Below are positions 33,405 through 44,945 of a stretch of DNA of 64,000 bases, piece after piece. The DNA is from Tenrec ecaudatus (Eukaryota > Chordata > Mammalia > Afrosoricida > Tenrecidae), in contig NC_134541.1 of assembly GCF_050624435.1 (NCBI RefSeq), forward strand, positions 101,552,805 to 101,616,804. Reading direction: 5' to 3'. Each line of letters starts with the position of its first letter. Position 1 is the stretch's first letter. The notes beneath the pieces were generated by a model. That model had not been told where the DNA came from and did not search any database. It saw only the letters and a list, made by a program, of their open reading frames with translations. The position numbers and the translations under genes were made by a program.

Positions 33405-33590
33405 GGGTGGGAATCATGAGACCCAAGGTCAGGGCCCTGCTGGGTGTGGAACCGCAGTGTGACCCTGGGCAAGTCCCTTTTCCTTTCTGGCTCCTGGCAT
33501 TCTCTGTGAGCAACAAAAGGGCCGTATCAGGGCGGTGGCTTGCAGAGGAAATTCCACAAGGACCCCAAATCCCAGTAGGGGCTGCACAGA
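33405..33590 (+). mobile_element. MIR fragment
   Basis: Contains gtgaccctgggcaagtccct. Confidence 0.5.
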
Positions 33591-33667
33591 ATCCAGTTTA
33601 AAAACATAAGTCCAGATGGCAGCATAGGCCCTGCTTCCAGATCCTGTATCATTCGACCACTTCAACT

Positions 33668-33870
33668 TGGGTTGTGGATAGGAGTTGGGCTGCTAACGGA
33701 AAGGTCCAAAGTTCGAAACCGCCAGCCACACCTTGGGAGGAAGATGGCGCTTTCTACTCCTGTAAAGAGTGACGGTCTGGGAAACTCACAGGGGCAGTTC
33801 TACTCTGTCCTATCGGGTTTCTGTGAGTCAGAATCTACTTGATGGCAGTGTGTCTGGTTTGTTTTGGAGC
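33668..33870 (+). mobile_element. AfroSINE
   Basis: Contains gttgggctgctaacggaaag and gagtcagaatctacttgatg. Confidence 0.85.
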
Positions 33871-33971
33871 GGCTACTGTGGTGTGTCGGTTTAAATGAGC
33901 CCTTGACCCCTCCCCCCATCACCTGCTCACAGCTCAACCTCCCTGGCGGCGCCCTTGGCAAAGCCAGCCGC

Positions 33972-34178
33972 CTTGATAGAGGCAGCTAAGTGTTCAGCTG
34001 CCATCAGAAGGGCTGGTAGTTGGAACCCCCAGAGGCTCCGGGGAAGAAAGACCTAGAAATTGGCTCCCATAAGGACGACAGCCTAGGAAACCCCACGTGG
34101 CAGTTCCACTCTGTCATGTGGGGGCACTGAGAGTCAGATGGACATGAAGACACCTAACAGCAACAACGGTGACAACAA
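33972..34178 (+). mobile_element. AfroSINE with (AAC)n-like tail
   Basis: Contains aaagacctagaaattggctc and cacctaacagcaacaacggt. Confidence 0.75.
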
Positions 34179-34787
34179 ACGTCCCACCTGGCCCACAATC
34201 CCGCCCCTTCTCCAGGCATAGTCCACATTAGTAGCTGGGTACAAAAGTACAAGAATGTGGCCTCCTTGTCTCAGTTCAGGATAATCTGTGAGCAGCCCTG
34301 GCTCCGGGCACCCCTGGGATTGGCTGAGGTCCTGCCTCTGTCCCACCCTCCTGGTGTTGGGTTTACCAGTGACCTACCTACGTGCAAATCCCAATCCTGG
34401 CGCCTGCTTCCCCTGGGACCCAGCTGAGCGCACTTGGCTTTGTTCCCTATGAACATGAGGCAGGAGAGTCATAGAGAACATCATCTAAGGGGTGCCATGG
34501 GGTCACTCTGAGAGATTAGACCAGTCTACCTGTCCTCTATGGACCGTGATGGAAGGCCCCCACCTCACAGCAACTTGGCAAGTCTTGAAACCAAATGAGA
34601 TGGCCTTGGCTCTTGCACACGCTGTGAATGCCAAGTTTGGGTTTGAGTTTGGGGTTTCGTGTCCAGCAAAGAAGGCTGCCTTCAGCCCTTATCAAGAATC
34701 AAGGTGGGTAGAAGAGCCCTCCCCAACTCATGTGCCACTCCCAGCCACAGGTGTCTTTTCCTGTACATGCCCCAACGTTATGAGACG

Positions 34788-34965
34788 CAGCTGTTGTTGG
34801 GTGCCACTGAGTCGGCTCTAGTTCACAGCTGCCCTTTGCATAACAGAATGGAACCAGCCCAGTCCCATGCCGTCCCCACAATCATTACTCTTGGAGCCCT
34901 TTGCCGCAGCCCCTGTGCCAACCCATCTCCTGGAGGGTCTGCCTCCTTTTCGCTCACCTGCTGCG
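34788..34965 (-). mobile_element. RTE LINE 3' end
   Basis: Contains gctgttgttgggtgccactg, tgcataacagaatggaacca and ccatctcctggagggtctgc. Confidence 0.7.
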
Positions 34966-35229
34966 GCTAATGGCCCCGAAAGGGAAGGAATCCAACCAGC
35001 TTCTCTTTGGTGGAGGCGAGTCCAAGCCAGGAGCTGGGGGACAGGGATGAGGAGCGTGTGGCTACAGCCAGCACAGCCAGGCGCCCAGCCCAGTCCTGGC
35101 CCCTGCTCCTTCTAACACTGCACCAGGCCCTCTGCTGGTTGCCAGAGCCGCTGGGCTTCGGACTCACAGGCCCTGCCTGCGGGGATCTGACAGTGGAGCT
35201 CCTGATTGGCAGGCTTGGCAGTCATTGGA

Positions 35230-35880
35230 ACCACATGGCATGGTTAGGAGCAGGGACTCATAGCGACCTGGAAGGAAATACTACGTGCTCCTGCAGCGTC
35301 CTTGCTACTGTTCTGTTTGAGCCCAGAGTGGCGGCTGCTGTGTCCATCCATCTGGCCAAGGGACTTCCTAAATGTCATGGGCCCTCTACTTTTTCAAGCA
35401 TGGTCTCCTTTTCCAGAAATACATCCTTCCTGATAAGTTGTCCAAAGTACATGGGACAAAATCTCCCCATCCTGGCCTCCAAGGAGCATTCTGGCTGTAC
35501 TTCTTCCATGACAGATGTGCTTGTTCTTCTGTCCGTCCATGGTGCTGTCCGGATCTTCATTCAAACGCACCAGTTCTTCTCTGGGCTTCCTTTTCCGCCT
35601 GTCAGAGGCACACAGGCTGCGGAAAATGCCCCGGCTTGGGTCAGGCGCACCTTAGTCCTCACAGTGACACCCTTGTTTGCTCCTTGGCACTTCCAAGAGG
35701 TCTTCTGCAGTAGATCTGCCCAATGCAATATATTGTCTGGTCTTGACTGCTGATTCCATGAGCATTAACTGTGGATCTGAGCAAACTGAAGCCCTTGAGC
35801 ACTTCAGTCTTCCCTCCATATATCCTGATGGTCCCGTTGGGAGGATTTTGTTTTCTTTACGTTGAGTTGTAATCCATACC
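35230..35880 (-). mobile_element. RTE LINE, longest fragment
   Basis: About 650 bases of antisense RTE: aaggagcattctggctgtac, cttgggtcaggcgcacctta, gaggtcttctgcagtagatc, ctgcccaatgcaatatattg and ttttctttacgttgagttgt. On the minus strand this is the C-terminal part of the reverse transcriptase frame, with disruptions. Confidence 0.75.
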
Positions 35881-35884
35881 GGAA

Positions 35885-36012
35885 GCTGCAGAAACTGTAC
35901 ATCTTTATGGGACCTGAAAGCCTCAACTTTCTCCCCGGGACTGGCTAGTGGGTTTGAACTTCTGACCTTGCGGTTAGCAGCCCAATGTTTTACTCCTTGA
36001 GCCCCTGAGATT
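35885..36012 (-). mobile_element. AfroSINE
   Basis: Antisense: gctagtgggtttgaacttct and cggttagcagcccaatgttt. Confidence 0.75.
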
Positions 36013-36021
36013 GTTACGCCG

Positions 36022-36095
36022 CCTCATCCCCAGAGTTTCGGCCTTAGTAAGTCTGGGCCCGGGGCCCACGCAACTGTATTTTTAAACCATCTGTC
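36022..36095. mobile_element. MER5/Charlie-like fragment
   Basis: Contains ccagagtttcggccttagta and aactgtatttttaaacc, typical of an old MER5-type hAT remnant. Short and degraded. Confidence 0.4.
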
Positions 36096-36099
36096 CCTT

Positions 36100-37590
36100 C
36101 TTATGCTCTCTGCTGGCCCCCACCCCCACCCACTTGCCCTGCAGAGATTCTGAGAAATAACCTGTTTTCTTTCCAAGCTACTGTGAGTGCTCATTTACCA
36201 TGAAGACATTACCCCTTAGTGTGCTTGGTTTCTGGTCAACACTTAAGCTGATCTACTTCCCCTCAGCAGACCCCCCCCCCCAAACCTCTAGTCTTGCCAT
36301 CCTTCCACTTCGCCTAACTGAACCCCTACAGTCAACCTGGACACTTGCTGAACCGAGACTTTGTGCTTCTGAAAGTCTCTCCGCTGCCTCCTCCTGTGGC
36401 CGCCTGGGCCTGTCTGCTCCCCCAGCCCCGCCGTCTGGGCTTGTCTACGAGCTTCTCCGTCTTTCCCCTAACCTGGAGTCTCTCGTACATCAGACACTCA
36501 TCCGCCACGTGTTTTTAAATGATTCTATCTGCAGACCAACTATTTCATCATTCACTTTAGCATGTCCTCTAAATCAGAATTTGAAATCTACAAATCCATT
36601 TCTCTAAAATGGAAACTGTGTATCATTCCCTAGATGGGAAAACAAAACAAAACGTTGTATCACATTTGCTATGGGAAAGCAAACAGTTAGACCCAGATAG
36701 CATCCCCTGCACTGCCAGCTGGTGAAGAAGTGGCTTTAGTAAGTCCTCCCAACAACCAAATCTGCTCCCCGGGGGGCTTAGCCGAGATCCTGGATCTGGG
36801 CCCCTGTGGGTCGGAAGGGAACTGCGCCGCCAGGTGGGCCAGGTTTCCCACGGCTGTGTCATCTGACAGAAGCCAAGAACCTGATCTTCTTCCAAGGAGC
36901 CTCTGGGTGGATTTGAACTGCCAGCCTTTCAGGCAGTAGCTATGAGTAAACTGTGCATGCATGGAATTTCTTACTTAACCACGTTGCTTAACCACAAATC
37001 CAGAGACTTTTCCCTTGATATAAAGAAGAGGCATCACTTCTCTCACAGTGAGAACTGGCCTCAGCTGATGCCTCTCTGAAAGGTGCATTTCCTCTTAGCT
37101 TGTCCCCATCACCTTAGAGGCCAGCACCGCTGCTCCTCACATGTGTGCATCCTCTGGTGGTTTCCCCAAAATGCTTCGGTGTCAAGGGAGCCTCAAAAAA
37201 GTGCGGCTGTTTGACCTGCTCCATAACTGAGCTTCACACAGGGGAAAAGGCTGGCCCAGGCTGCGTGAAGGCCAGTAGATTAGCCAAGTCTAGAAGCGTC
37301 CCCTCCTCTGGGCTACTTCCCTGACTACCAGGGAGGGACTGCCCCAAGTCTGGGCTTGCTACACCAAGGGGGAGGTCCTTGTGTTAAGTTTTTCACTCCA
37401 CCCTTGCCAAGTCACAGGTGCCCAGGTCTCATAAAGACAGAGTCCATTTCAACAATTAACCAGCGGTCCAACTAGCCCTGGCCCCTGCTGTCCGGCCAAC
37501 TTGGCTGCCTTAGCAGGTCTCCATCGGACCACCTTGGTCCTGCTGTGCTCTTGGGGAAACCTGCACCACATCCCTCAGTTCTACACTAAA
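36100..37590. other. Intron sequence, mostly unclassified
   Basis: Only a short AfroSINE fragment near 36.9 kb was recognised; no coding signal. Confidence 0.45.
36885..36962 (-). mobile_element. AfroSINE fragment
   Basis: Antisense head: ggagcctctgggtggatttg. Confidence 0.5.
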
Positions 37591-37594
37591 CTCT

Positions 37595-37720
37595 CAGTAG
37601 ATTCAAATCCTGACTGCCAGCAGCTCCCTTTGTGGACGCTGGCAAGCACTGCTCTGAGACTCGGTTTCCCCTTGGTAACACGGAGAGCGAGGAGGGACGG
37701 TGCCTCTCTCAGTATATGGC
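37595..37720 (+). mobile_element. MIR fragment
   Basis: Contains attcaaatcctgactgccag and gagactcggtttccccttgg. Confidence 0.6.
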
Positions 37721-37818
37721 CTTTGGGACATCACTTCAGGTCAGGATCACCTGGAGCCCTGGGGCCTCTTGCTCTGGTAGCCTGGGGTTTAACCAGCGGC
37801 TATGTTTATGGGGTCACT

Positions 37819-37838
37819 CCCCCCCCCCCCCCCCCCCC
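37819..37838. repeat. Poly-C run
   Basis: About 20 consecutive C, about 0.7 kb downstream of the pIV region in transcript direction. Confidence 0.9.
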
Positions 37839-38498
37839 GCAAGAAGTCCCTGTGTCCTCTGGAGTGTTTCTTTAATGGGAGGGAGGGGGAGAGCTGACCA
37901 GACTTCCGGCCAAAGACAGGAAAATCTGGCTCCAAGGAGCTGTGGGGACTCTCCCGATGCTGCTACTAGGTCAGGAATGAAGGGTTGGGGGTGTGCCCAG
38001 AGAGTGAATTCCTAGCGTCCCACACAGAGCCCAGTGACCCTCATTCCGGCATTCTGGGAAGGGTCCTCTTCTTAGAGGGCGAGGCTCAGGGCCCCCAAGT
38101 GAGATAGAGACCCAAGTGGTCAAAGGCTGTGGAGGGAGCCCCCCAAGCGACAAAGAGAAGGGAGCATGCCAAGTCGAACGCAAATGAACCAACCAAGAAT
38201 CAGGCTCCAAGCAGGGCAGCCCTGGCCTTGGGTCTGCTAGGGAGGTAGGATCAGAGGGGAAGGTGTGTGTGCGCCGCCTGTTTCTAGGGGTTCTGGGGTG
38301 TGGGCTGCAGAGGGCTTGACCTCGGGGCTGGTCCCAGTCTTCTGCAGAAGCACCCGCCGCCCCTGCCCCTGCCCGCTGCCCAGGCTGCCGCTTGCTAGCA
38401 GGTCGCCTGTGTCCTGCCCAACCTTTCCAGAGACACAGGAAACTGCCGAGGCTTCGGGGGCTGCGCTCCCTATGCCCTCCCCTCGGCACGCAGCCTAC

Positions 38499-38680
38499 CT
38501 GTGTGACCTGGGGCGGGCCGCCACCAGTCTCTGCGCCTGGATTCCCTATCTGGTTTTCTGGGCTGCGGAGGGGCCTCCCGTCGTTCCTCCCGGGCTTCCG
38601 CAGGCGGCTAGTGACTTCTGTCCCGCCAACTATGGGATCGTGGGTAACCTGGGGCGGGCCGGTGTCCAGGTCTCCCCCCC
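38499..38680 (-). other. CIITA: Candidate noncoding exon 1 of promoter IV
   Basis: The pIV transcript needs a noncoding first exon downstream of the IRF element. The best donor I see is cacag|gtaggc with GT at 38498-38497; another possibility is cccag|gttacc near 38648. The start near 38680 is a guess from the usual distance to the IRF site. Confidence 0.35.
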
Positions 38681-38719
38681 CCCCACCCCCGCTTCCCTCT
38701 CTCCCCCCCTCCGTGACGG

Positions 38720-38825
38720 GTCTGCTTCCCTTTCGCTTTCTCTCTCCATTCTGAGGGTTGGGAGAAGCTGGGGAACAAGCCAGCACCCTCCTAACCCGGG
38801 GCCCTTCACGTGCTTTCTCGGAAGC
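38720..38825 (-). promoter_or_regulatory. CIITA promoter IV: GAS, E-box and IRF element
   Basis: Read on the minus strand, TTCCGAGAA (38823-38815) is a perfect TTCNNNGAA STAT site. Two bases later comes the palindromic E-box CACGTG (38812-38807). About 66 bases further downstream is gaaagcgaaa (38740-38731), extended as gaaagcgaaaggg (to 38728), an IRF element. This order (GAS, USF E-box, IRF site) is the known layout of the interferon-gamma-inducible promoter IV. It lies about 1.7 kb downstream of the pIII exon and upstream of exon 2, as in human and mouse. Transcripts from pIV start translation at the exon 2 ATG (23282). Confidence 0.85.
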
Positions 38826-39534
38826 GTCCCAGAGGTGCCTGGTCTGCCCAGCGCCCCCCACCCCCGCGTCTGGGGGAGGGTACCAGGCCCAGAGCCAGGG
38901 CACCTGACAGTTTGCGGGGGAGGGGCGAAGCTGGGGGTGGGGAGGGGAGCCCTGACTTGCAAGGGAGCTTAATCTCACTGCTGGCCGGCCCTCCCTTTCT
39001 CTCAGCTCAGCCCAGAAGGTGGCAAAGCACCTACCAGGTTGCTGGTACCGCCGGTACCACCTGGGGAAACTCGCTGGCTGAATCGTGTTACCCGTAAAGA
39101 AATGTCGGGATGGGGGGCCGATTATTCAGGGAACTGGGGCCTGGTAGCCTGGAGCCGCCACACTCCACCCACCCCACCCCCACCCCCACCCCTGTCTCTC
39201 CAGGGCCCCTGGTGGCCGGGAAAGCTACTCTTCTCCTCCAGAGGTCCTGGGCCCCTCCCCTCAGGGAGGAACTCAAAGGGAAGCCGCTTTCCTTTTCCAA
39301 GGTTGGATCTAAGTGCCCTCTAACTGCTTCCCTCCCTGCCCAAAGACCACCCACTGCATCTTACAAGGAAGGCAGCCTTGTGGCCCCGCCTATCTGTGGA
39401 GTCCTGGGAGCAGCACGGGGCGGGGTGTGTGGGCGGGGTTGAGGGGTGCCGGGGCACCTGGGAAAAGGGGTCTTACCCCTCTCCAGCACGCAACCTGGCC
39501 ACACCAATAATATTGGTGGCTTTGGTGACCAGTC

Positions 39535-39660
39535 CTATAATGTCGCTGTCTGCTCTGGTAAAGATTTACAGCCTCAGAAACCGTCCCCCCCCCCCCGGGG
39601 AGGGCGGGGCAGTTCTACCCTGTTCTTTAGGTTGCAATGAGCCAGGCAGGGGTTTGGTTT
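39535..39660 (+). mobile_element. AfroSINE fragment with C-run
   Basis: Contains gtaaagatttacagcctcag, a run of 14 C and ggggcagttctaccctgttc. Confidence 0.65.
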
Positions 39661-39689
39661 CTTTTCGAGTTTATAATGGGCGCAGAACC

Positions 39690-39870
39690 TGCGACACATC
39701 ATATTGTATTGATGCCTCACTATCCCTATCATACCAGGTTTCCCTAATCCCATTTTACAGAATAGGGAAACTGAGGCTCAGAGAAAGAGGGCTGGCAGCA
39801 TGTTCCAGCCACAGGACAACTAGCCCACGAGGCAGCTAGGCAGCTGGGATTTGAACCTGCGGCAAGACGC
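39690..39870 (-). mobile_element. MIR SINE
   Basis: Contains tcccattttacagaataggg, aaactgaggctcagagaaag and ctgggatttgaacctgcggc. Confidence 0.8.
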
Positions 39871-40372
39871 TAAGCCCTGTTCGGAGCCTGTGCTGGATAT
39901 CAGTGCTAAGCTGTCCTCATTCCCTGTGCCCCTTGATCTGCCAGTTCCTCCCAAAGGGAAGAAACTGGGGAGGGGCAGCACCTGCCCTATCCCAGGCCCC
40001 GAGGGCCAGCAGCTTCCCTTGGGACTGTGCCCCACTTTCTTGCTTCCCAGGCATGGGGGTGGGCTCCCTCCTGCTGAGGCACCCCTCAATGTTTATCCAA
40101 AGGCAAGACCTGGCAGAGACCTGTGGTTGGCCTCGGACGGACGGATGCTGAGCTCACAAGTCTCCCACTGAAGGGCTGGCTTCGCAAACCCTTCAGCTCG
40201 GATAAAGCCCCCTCCCACTCCAGGAACCTCAAGTGGAAGTAAATGACCCCGCCCACACTTCTTCCCTGCCCCACATCCCGGGCACGTTACCTGGGACGGT
40301 GGGACCATATGAGGCCACCCTCTAAAAGAAGCTGCATTCTCAGCCCCCACTGCCTCCACCCAGCCTTCTTAC

Positions 40373-40424
40373 CTTGGGGCTGGGATAGATAGGATTCAGC
40401 AGGGGGCGTAGCCAGGCACCGCAT
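40373..40424 (-). CDS. CIITA: CIITA exon 1 of promoter III
   Basis: This first coding exon of the B-cell form encodes MRCLATPPAESYLSQPQ plus one base and corresponds to human MRCLAPRPAGSYLSEPQG. The donor is caag|gtaag with GT at 40372-40371. An in-frame ATG at 40472 exists upstream, but the human homology starts at 40424. The exon ends in phase 1 and joins exon 2 as QG-SGHRAT-MELGP. Confidence 0.92.
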
Positions 40425-40780
40425 GGTGTGGGGATAAATTGCTGCCAAGCAGCCGCACAGGGGTCTGGCCACCCTTCTCAGTGCCCTCCACCTGCCAGAG
40501 GTGCCTTCGGGTCAGATGTTCAGATCAGATGCAGACAGCCTCTTCCCTAGCCAGGTCCCTACAAAGTCAGGAGCCCGCCAAGGGTAAATCAATATGCAAA
40601 TAAGACCAGATAGGGACCAGCAGGAAACTTCCCCCCATAAGGTGGCCTGGAGCTGTCAGGTTTCTTCTGTCTAAACCTCCTCTAATTTGCCCACACTCCC
40701 TTAAGCCATGTCTCTGAGGTTAATTTCAGTTCCTTTTTGTGGACCAAATTGGGTGACCACAGAAGGTAGTGAGTTGTCTG
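40425..40780 (-). promoter_or_regulatory. CIITA promoter III and 5' UTR
   Basis: This is the upstream flank of the pIII exon, with its start site expected roughly 130 bases before the ATG by analogy with human. On the minus strand it contains an octamer ATTTGCAT (40601-40594), a purine-rich ETS-like ggggaagtttcc (about 40635-40624), a RUNX-type TGTGGT (about 40762-40757) and, in the expected 5' UTR, an E-box CAGGTG (about 40494-40489). Human pIII is known to be driven by PU.1/IRF, E47, CREB and RUNX-class factors in B cells. I did not find a clear CRE. Confidence 0.55.
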
Positions 40781-41439
40781 TTAGGGGTACCTTCAACATA
40801 CTGCCATCCTGAAATGACAGGGCCCACAGTGAACCAAACTGACATTAGCTGCCACCATCTGTCATCTTCTGCAGGATGAGCCCTGGACCACAGCCTTGCA
40901 AGGGCCTCACGGTGGGTGCCTGTTGAGGACTCAAAGTCCACTGCTCTCCACCACTCCCACCCCAGTGTGCCCGAAACTCCCTGATTCAGCGAGGGAAGGA
41001 GGGAGCGGGAACAGATCACTTACACTTCTATCCCAGGCCTTGGATTGAGATGATGTAAATTACATGTAAAAGTCTGCCAGGACCACACTCAGCGTGAGTA
41101 GCATGAGGTAATATGGACTGGTCCGAGGAGAAAGCTAGCTTCTTAGTCTCTGGCCATCCTTCTGGATAGCTTCAAAGAGAATTCTGGGCTTGGGCTACTC
41201 TGTCTTACATGCCTCCAGCACACAGCATAGAATGCCCTCTACGCCTGGTAAGCACGGGCCTAAGTCTGCTTACTGTCTCAGGGAACAGTTTCACCACACT
41301 CACAATTCTACTTCTAGGCATGGCTGACCCTGGCCCTCTCCCAACCCCACAGCCCCCTCCTAGACATCGAAGCCTTTCCTCTTATTTATAAAACCCTGAT
41401 TCCCATCACGGAGGACCCAGGAACCAAGGTCCCCCAAAT

Positions 41440-41615
41440 GATACTCCTGCCACCTTGATTCTAACTCAATGACCCTATAGGACAGGGTAGAGCTGCACCT
41501 GTGGGTTTCCAAGACTGTACATCTTCACAGGATAAGAACATCTTATCTGCCTCTCTCAGAGCAACTGGTGGTTTTGAACTGTGGACCTTGTGGCCAACGT
41601 CCCCCTCTAGGGTTC
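41440..41615 (-). mobile_element. AfroSINE
   Basis: Antisense: caatgaccctataggacagg and gagcaactggtggttttgaa. Confidence 0.8.
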
Positions 41616-41864
41616 CTATGGAAGCAAGGGAAGCCCAGGTTTATTTGTGCTTTCTAATCTGCAGTGAAACACATCTGAAGTGGTTTGTTACAGATTTGTA
41701 AGAAATGGCTTGGTGTCTACACATAAGCCTGTGCTGACCTGACCTTGACCCTTGATCCTTGCTAACGCAAGGTCTCTCATAGAGCAGCTGCAGCCCCATA
41801 GCCTTGGAGCCTTACATGGGAACAGCTTCTGACTGGACACGGAGCCCTGAGCCCTGAGTGGGGT

Positions 41865-42000
41865 GCTGTCAGAGAAGATTGCTAACTGCAAGGTCAGCCG
41901 TTCAAAGACACTGGCTGCTCCTCGGGAGAAATAAGAGGCCATCTGCACTACATCCGGCTGTGACCAGTCCGAATCGACTTGTTGGCAGTGGGTCAGTCGC
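41865..42000 (+). mobile_element. AfroSINE
   Basis: Contains gctaactgcaaggtcagccg and gtccgaatcgacttgttggc. The middle is shortened. Confidence 0.75.
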
Positions 42001-42414
42001 AGGTTCTGCCCCTGGCTTCAGAGCCACCTCACTGGGTGGCATTCCTGTCACTTGTGCCTGAACATCGTTGGGGGAGAGGGTCAGGCCTGTGTCGCCAATG
42101 TGGCCTCGGTGTGGTGCCACAGAAATGGGTGAAGCAGAAACGGGGGCCCTGAGCACTGGGCAGAGAGCTGGTGGTGCGGCGTAGCCCCCCTGCTGCTGCT
42201 AACTGAGCCCTGCAGTTACCCAATGAGCACAGCCAGGGCTGTGCCGTCTGTCCTCACAGGGTGATTTTTGTGAAAGGCAGATAAGTAAACAGCCAGGGAA
42301 ACACTCAGGGAGTCGGCTCAGTAGACAAATGGCTGAAGTGTCTGGAGCCCCCGAGGTGAGGGCAGCCCATGTGACCACATGCAACAGTGGGGAACTGGCC
42401 CAAGGGCTTTCTGG

Positions 42415-42540
42415 GCTGGAATAGGTCACAGGGACAGACTGTCCGGCTTGTTGTCCTGTGGATCCCCTGGGTAGGATTGAACCACCAACCTTAGCAGCTG
42501 AATGGTTAACTGACGTGTCACCAACCAAGAGTCCTAGATC
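42415..42540 (-). mobile_element. AfroSINE fragment
   Basis: Antisense: tggatcccctgggtaggatt and aaccaccaaccttagcagct. Confidence 0.6.
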
Positions 42541-42544
42541 AACT

Positions 42545-43680
42545 GGGAAATAGGCGGCACTGGACGGGCAGGTGTATGGGCGGGTAGGCAGTTTGGTGGA
42601 CGGGATGGGGTTGGCTAGACCAACAAATGGTTATGTGAGGAGATGAGCATTGCTCACAGAGACTGCTGAGGGCTGCCGAGGACTCAGACTGGGCACCCAG
42701 TGGTGAGGAGCAGACCACCGGTTGGCCCTGGGAATGCTGGGGCAAATGCCAACGTTGGGGTACACGTGCCTTTCCTTCTGGGACTCCGGGAACAAAGTGA
42801 AGGTGCTGTGGGCTTGAGCTGGCTGGGAAGCAATGCAGGAGTCACACTCATCACCCCATCCCCTCAAGGGTTCAGTGGCAAAGGAGGCGTGGGCTAGGAC
42901 AGGGGAGGGGTGCTACTCACCCACAGCCTTCCCCCTCCGCCCAGCCTGCTGGAGGAAGGAACGCGGAAACAGAATTTGGCAACCTTTGGCAATAAACTGG
43001 GGGACATCCTGGATGGAGTCTTTGTTCCTTGGTTAACAGAGAGCATCCTCCTGGGCAAAACCAACACAACACAAACAATGGGCAGCAACAGAAATGGAAA
43101 GCAGAGCGGATCCCGAGAAAGCAACCAACAATAAACCCCGGCCCAGCCCCTGGGAAGGCACGCCTGCACAGAGGCTCTGCTGGGCATCTTGTTCCATGCC
43201 CAGACCCTGGCCCCTGCCCTCCTCCCCTTCCCTGGCCCCCACACCAGCCTGAGCCTGTGGAGGCTGCACCAGCTCTCCTGCCCCAGATGTGCATGCCTCC
43301 GGACTCTGGGGCTGCTCACTGCTTCCATTTTACATGTGGGGAAGCTGAGGCCCAGAGGGTCCCCAGGACCAACTCCTAGTTGGACCCCATTGGAATGGAG
43401 GTGCCAGGCCCGTCACTCAGGCATTCTGAAGACACAGCCCACGAGCTTTACCAAAGTCTCCACTGGGGTCACTGATCCCATGGGCCCACTTCTCAGGAAA
43501 GCACAGCGCCTGTGCACCCCACCCCACCCTCCACACACATCACAGGCTCAATGTGAAATTGGTGTCCAGGTTTTATTGGAAGCCCCCTCCATGAAACTAC
43601 AGACATGAATGTTCACCCAGCACCTCAAATCCTGGGCTTGTCTTCACCCACCCCTCCACACCCCCTCCACTCACGCAGAG
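42545..43680. other. Region between pI and pIII, mostly unclassified
   Basis: No conserved coding exon recognised; long frames reflect composition and lack homology. Confidence 0.45.
43310..43400 (-). mobile_element. MIR fragment
   Basis: Contains tccattttacatgtggggaa and gctgaggcccagaggg. Confidence 0.6.
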
Positions 43681-43689
43681 ACACACACA

Positions 43690-43778
43690 GATACGCTTCC
43701 ACACACACACACAAATACATATACACACACATGGATACATTTCCAGACACACTCCTATACACATATAGTCACACACAC

Positions 43779-43822
<44 letters not shown>
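43690..43822. repeat. (CA)n-rich then (AG)n microsatellite
   Basis: CA-rich sequence followed by about 20 AG units. Confidence 0.9.
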
Positions 43823-43825
<3 letters not shown>

Positions 43826-44439
43826 AAGCGAGCTCTCTGGTGTTTACTCCGTGTCTAGCTCGCCCCAGACACTGTCCTGAAGTCCCTAGCTGCTAGCTCA
43901 TTTCACCCTATAGCCCCGTGGTGGAGATGGAGAATCAGTTATGAGTGGCACAGGCCCCAGGTTTGTCAGTAGAAGGGCATGGCTTCATGCCCAGAGCTGT
44001 CTACCTTCTAGTCTGTCTCTTTCTCCATCACTGCCTGACTCTCCTCGCTCATGTCTGGGTCTATAGGTGTTGCTACCCGCTGTCCACTGAGTACTGCCCA
44101 GATGGCTTTTCTTGGTGCTCAGTGAGGCTGCCAAGGCCTTCAGGACAATGACCTTGGCTCTCCTGGCTTCCTGGAGCTTGCTGGACTGGGTGCACATGTG
44201 CTGCTCTGGATGACCCAGAGTCAAGCAACCCCTCCCCCCTCGCAAGGTCACATTCCCTGAAGTGGGGCTTCTGCACAGCTGGGATCAAGGTGCTGCAATT
44301 GGGGAAGGTGTCATCTGATTCATCAGGGTGGTTTCAGTTTGAAGGGTGGCCAACGGCTTTTGGTGTATTTACAGAATTTCTGAAGTTGTTTCAAAGAATC
44401 ATCTAAGCACAGGTACTGCTGTGTATCTGGCCTCATGAG

Positions 44440-44540
44440 AGCCAGTAACCTTTACCACATCAGTGGAGACAAGTCACTTTGCCACTCTGTGTGTTAGTTT
44501 CCTCATTTGTAAAGTGGGAATACTCCTAGTACGGAAGCAT
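44440..44540 (+). mobile_element. MIR fragment
   Basis: Contains gtttcctcatttgtaaagtg. Confidence 0.6.
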
Positions 44541-44554
44541 CCTTCTATCCAGTC

Positions 44555-44790
44555 ACCCATCCATCCATCCTCCCTCTTTCCATTTCTCTCATTCACTCTT
44601 CTCATCCATCCATCCCTCCCTCCCTCCCTCCCTCCCTCCCTCCTTCCCTCCCTCTCTCCATCCCTCCTCCCTCCCTCCCTCCAGCCATTCATCCATTCAT
44701 CGATCCACACATCCATTTTCCTACTCTTTCACTCAGCCTTCTATTCATGCATCTCTTTTCCATCGATCTATCCGTCCATCCATCCACCCA
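44555..44790. repeat. (CCTC)n and (ATCC)n low-complexity tract
   Basis: Long pyrimidine-rich array of ccctcc and catc steps. Confidence 0.9.
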
Positions 44791-44945
44791 TCTTTCAACA
44801 AATATGTATTACAGATTCACCATGGTCAGGCACTGTGCTGGACAGTTGAGGTGCATCATGGATCCTGCTCACCAGTGGGAGAGGAGGACATGACAGGGCA
44901 CAGATAATAGAAAATTAAGACAGACAGAAGGTGAAAAGTAACAGC
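44790..44945 (-). mobile_element. L2 fragment
   Basis: Contains ttcaacaaatatgtattaca and atggtcaggcactgtgctgg, the antisense L2 3' end. Confidence 0.65.

Larger units (their letters stand above)
38200..39060. other. GC- and CpG-rich segment around promoter IV
   Basis: Base composition here is strongly GC-rich with many CpG dinucleotides (for example gcgccgcc, gccgccacc, ccgtcgttcc), unlike the flanking introns. It surrounds the pIV elements and looks like the CpG island known at promoter IV. The long open frames here on both strands reflect composition, not genes. Confidence 0.6.

Noticed and set aside
35007..35753. 248-codon plus-strand frame
   Set aside because: It is the antisense of an RTE reverse-transcriptase remnant; the coding sense is the minus strand and is disrupted.
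37971..38978. 335-codon minus-strand frame and opposing plus-strand frames
   Set aside because: GC-rich CpG island around promoter IV gives long frames on both strands by composition; no homology recognised.
43033..43328. Overlapping minus-strand frames of 144 and 125 codons between pI and pIII
   Set aside because: No homology, no splice logic connecting them to CIITA, and a MIR fragment overlaps.
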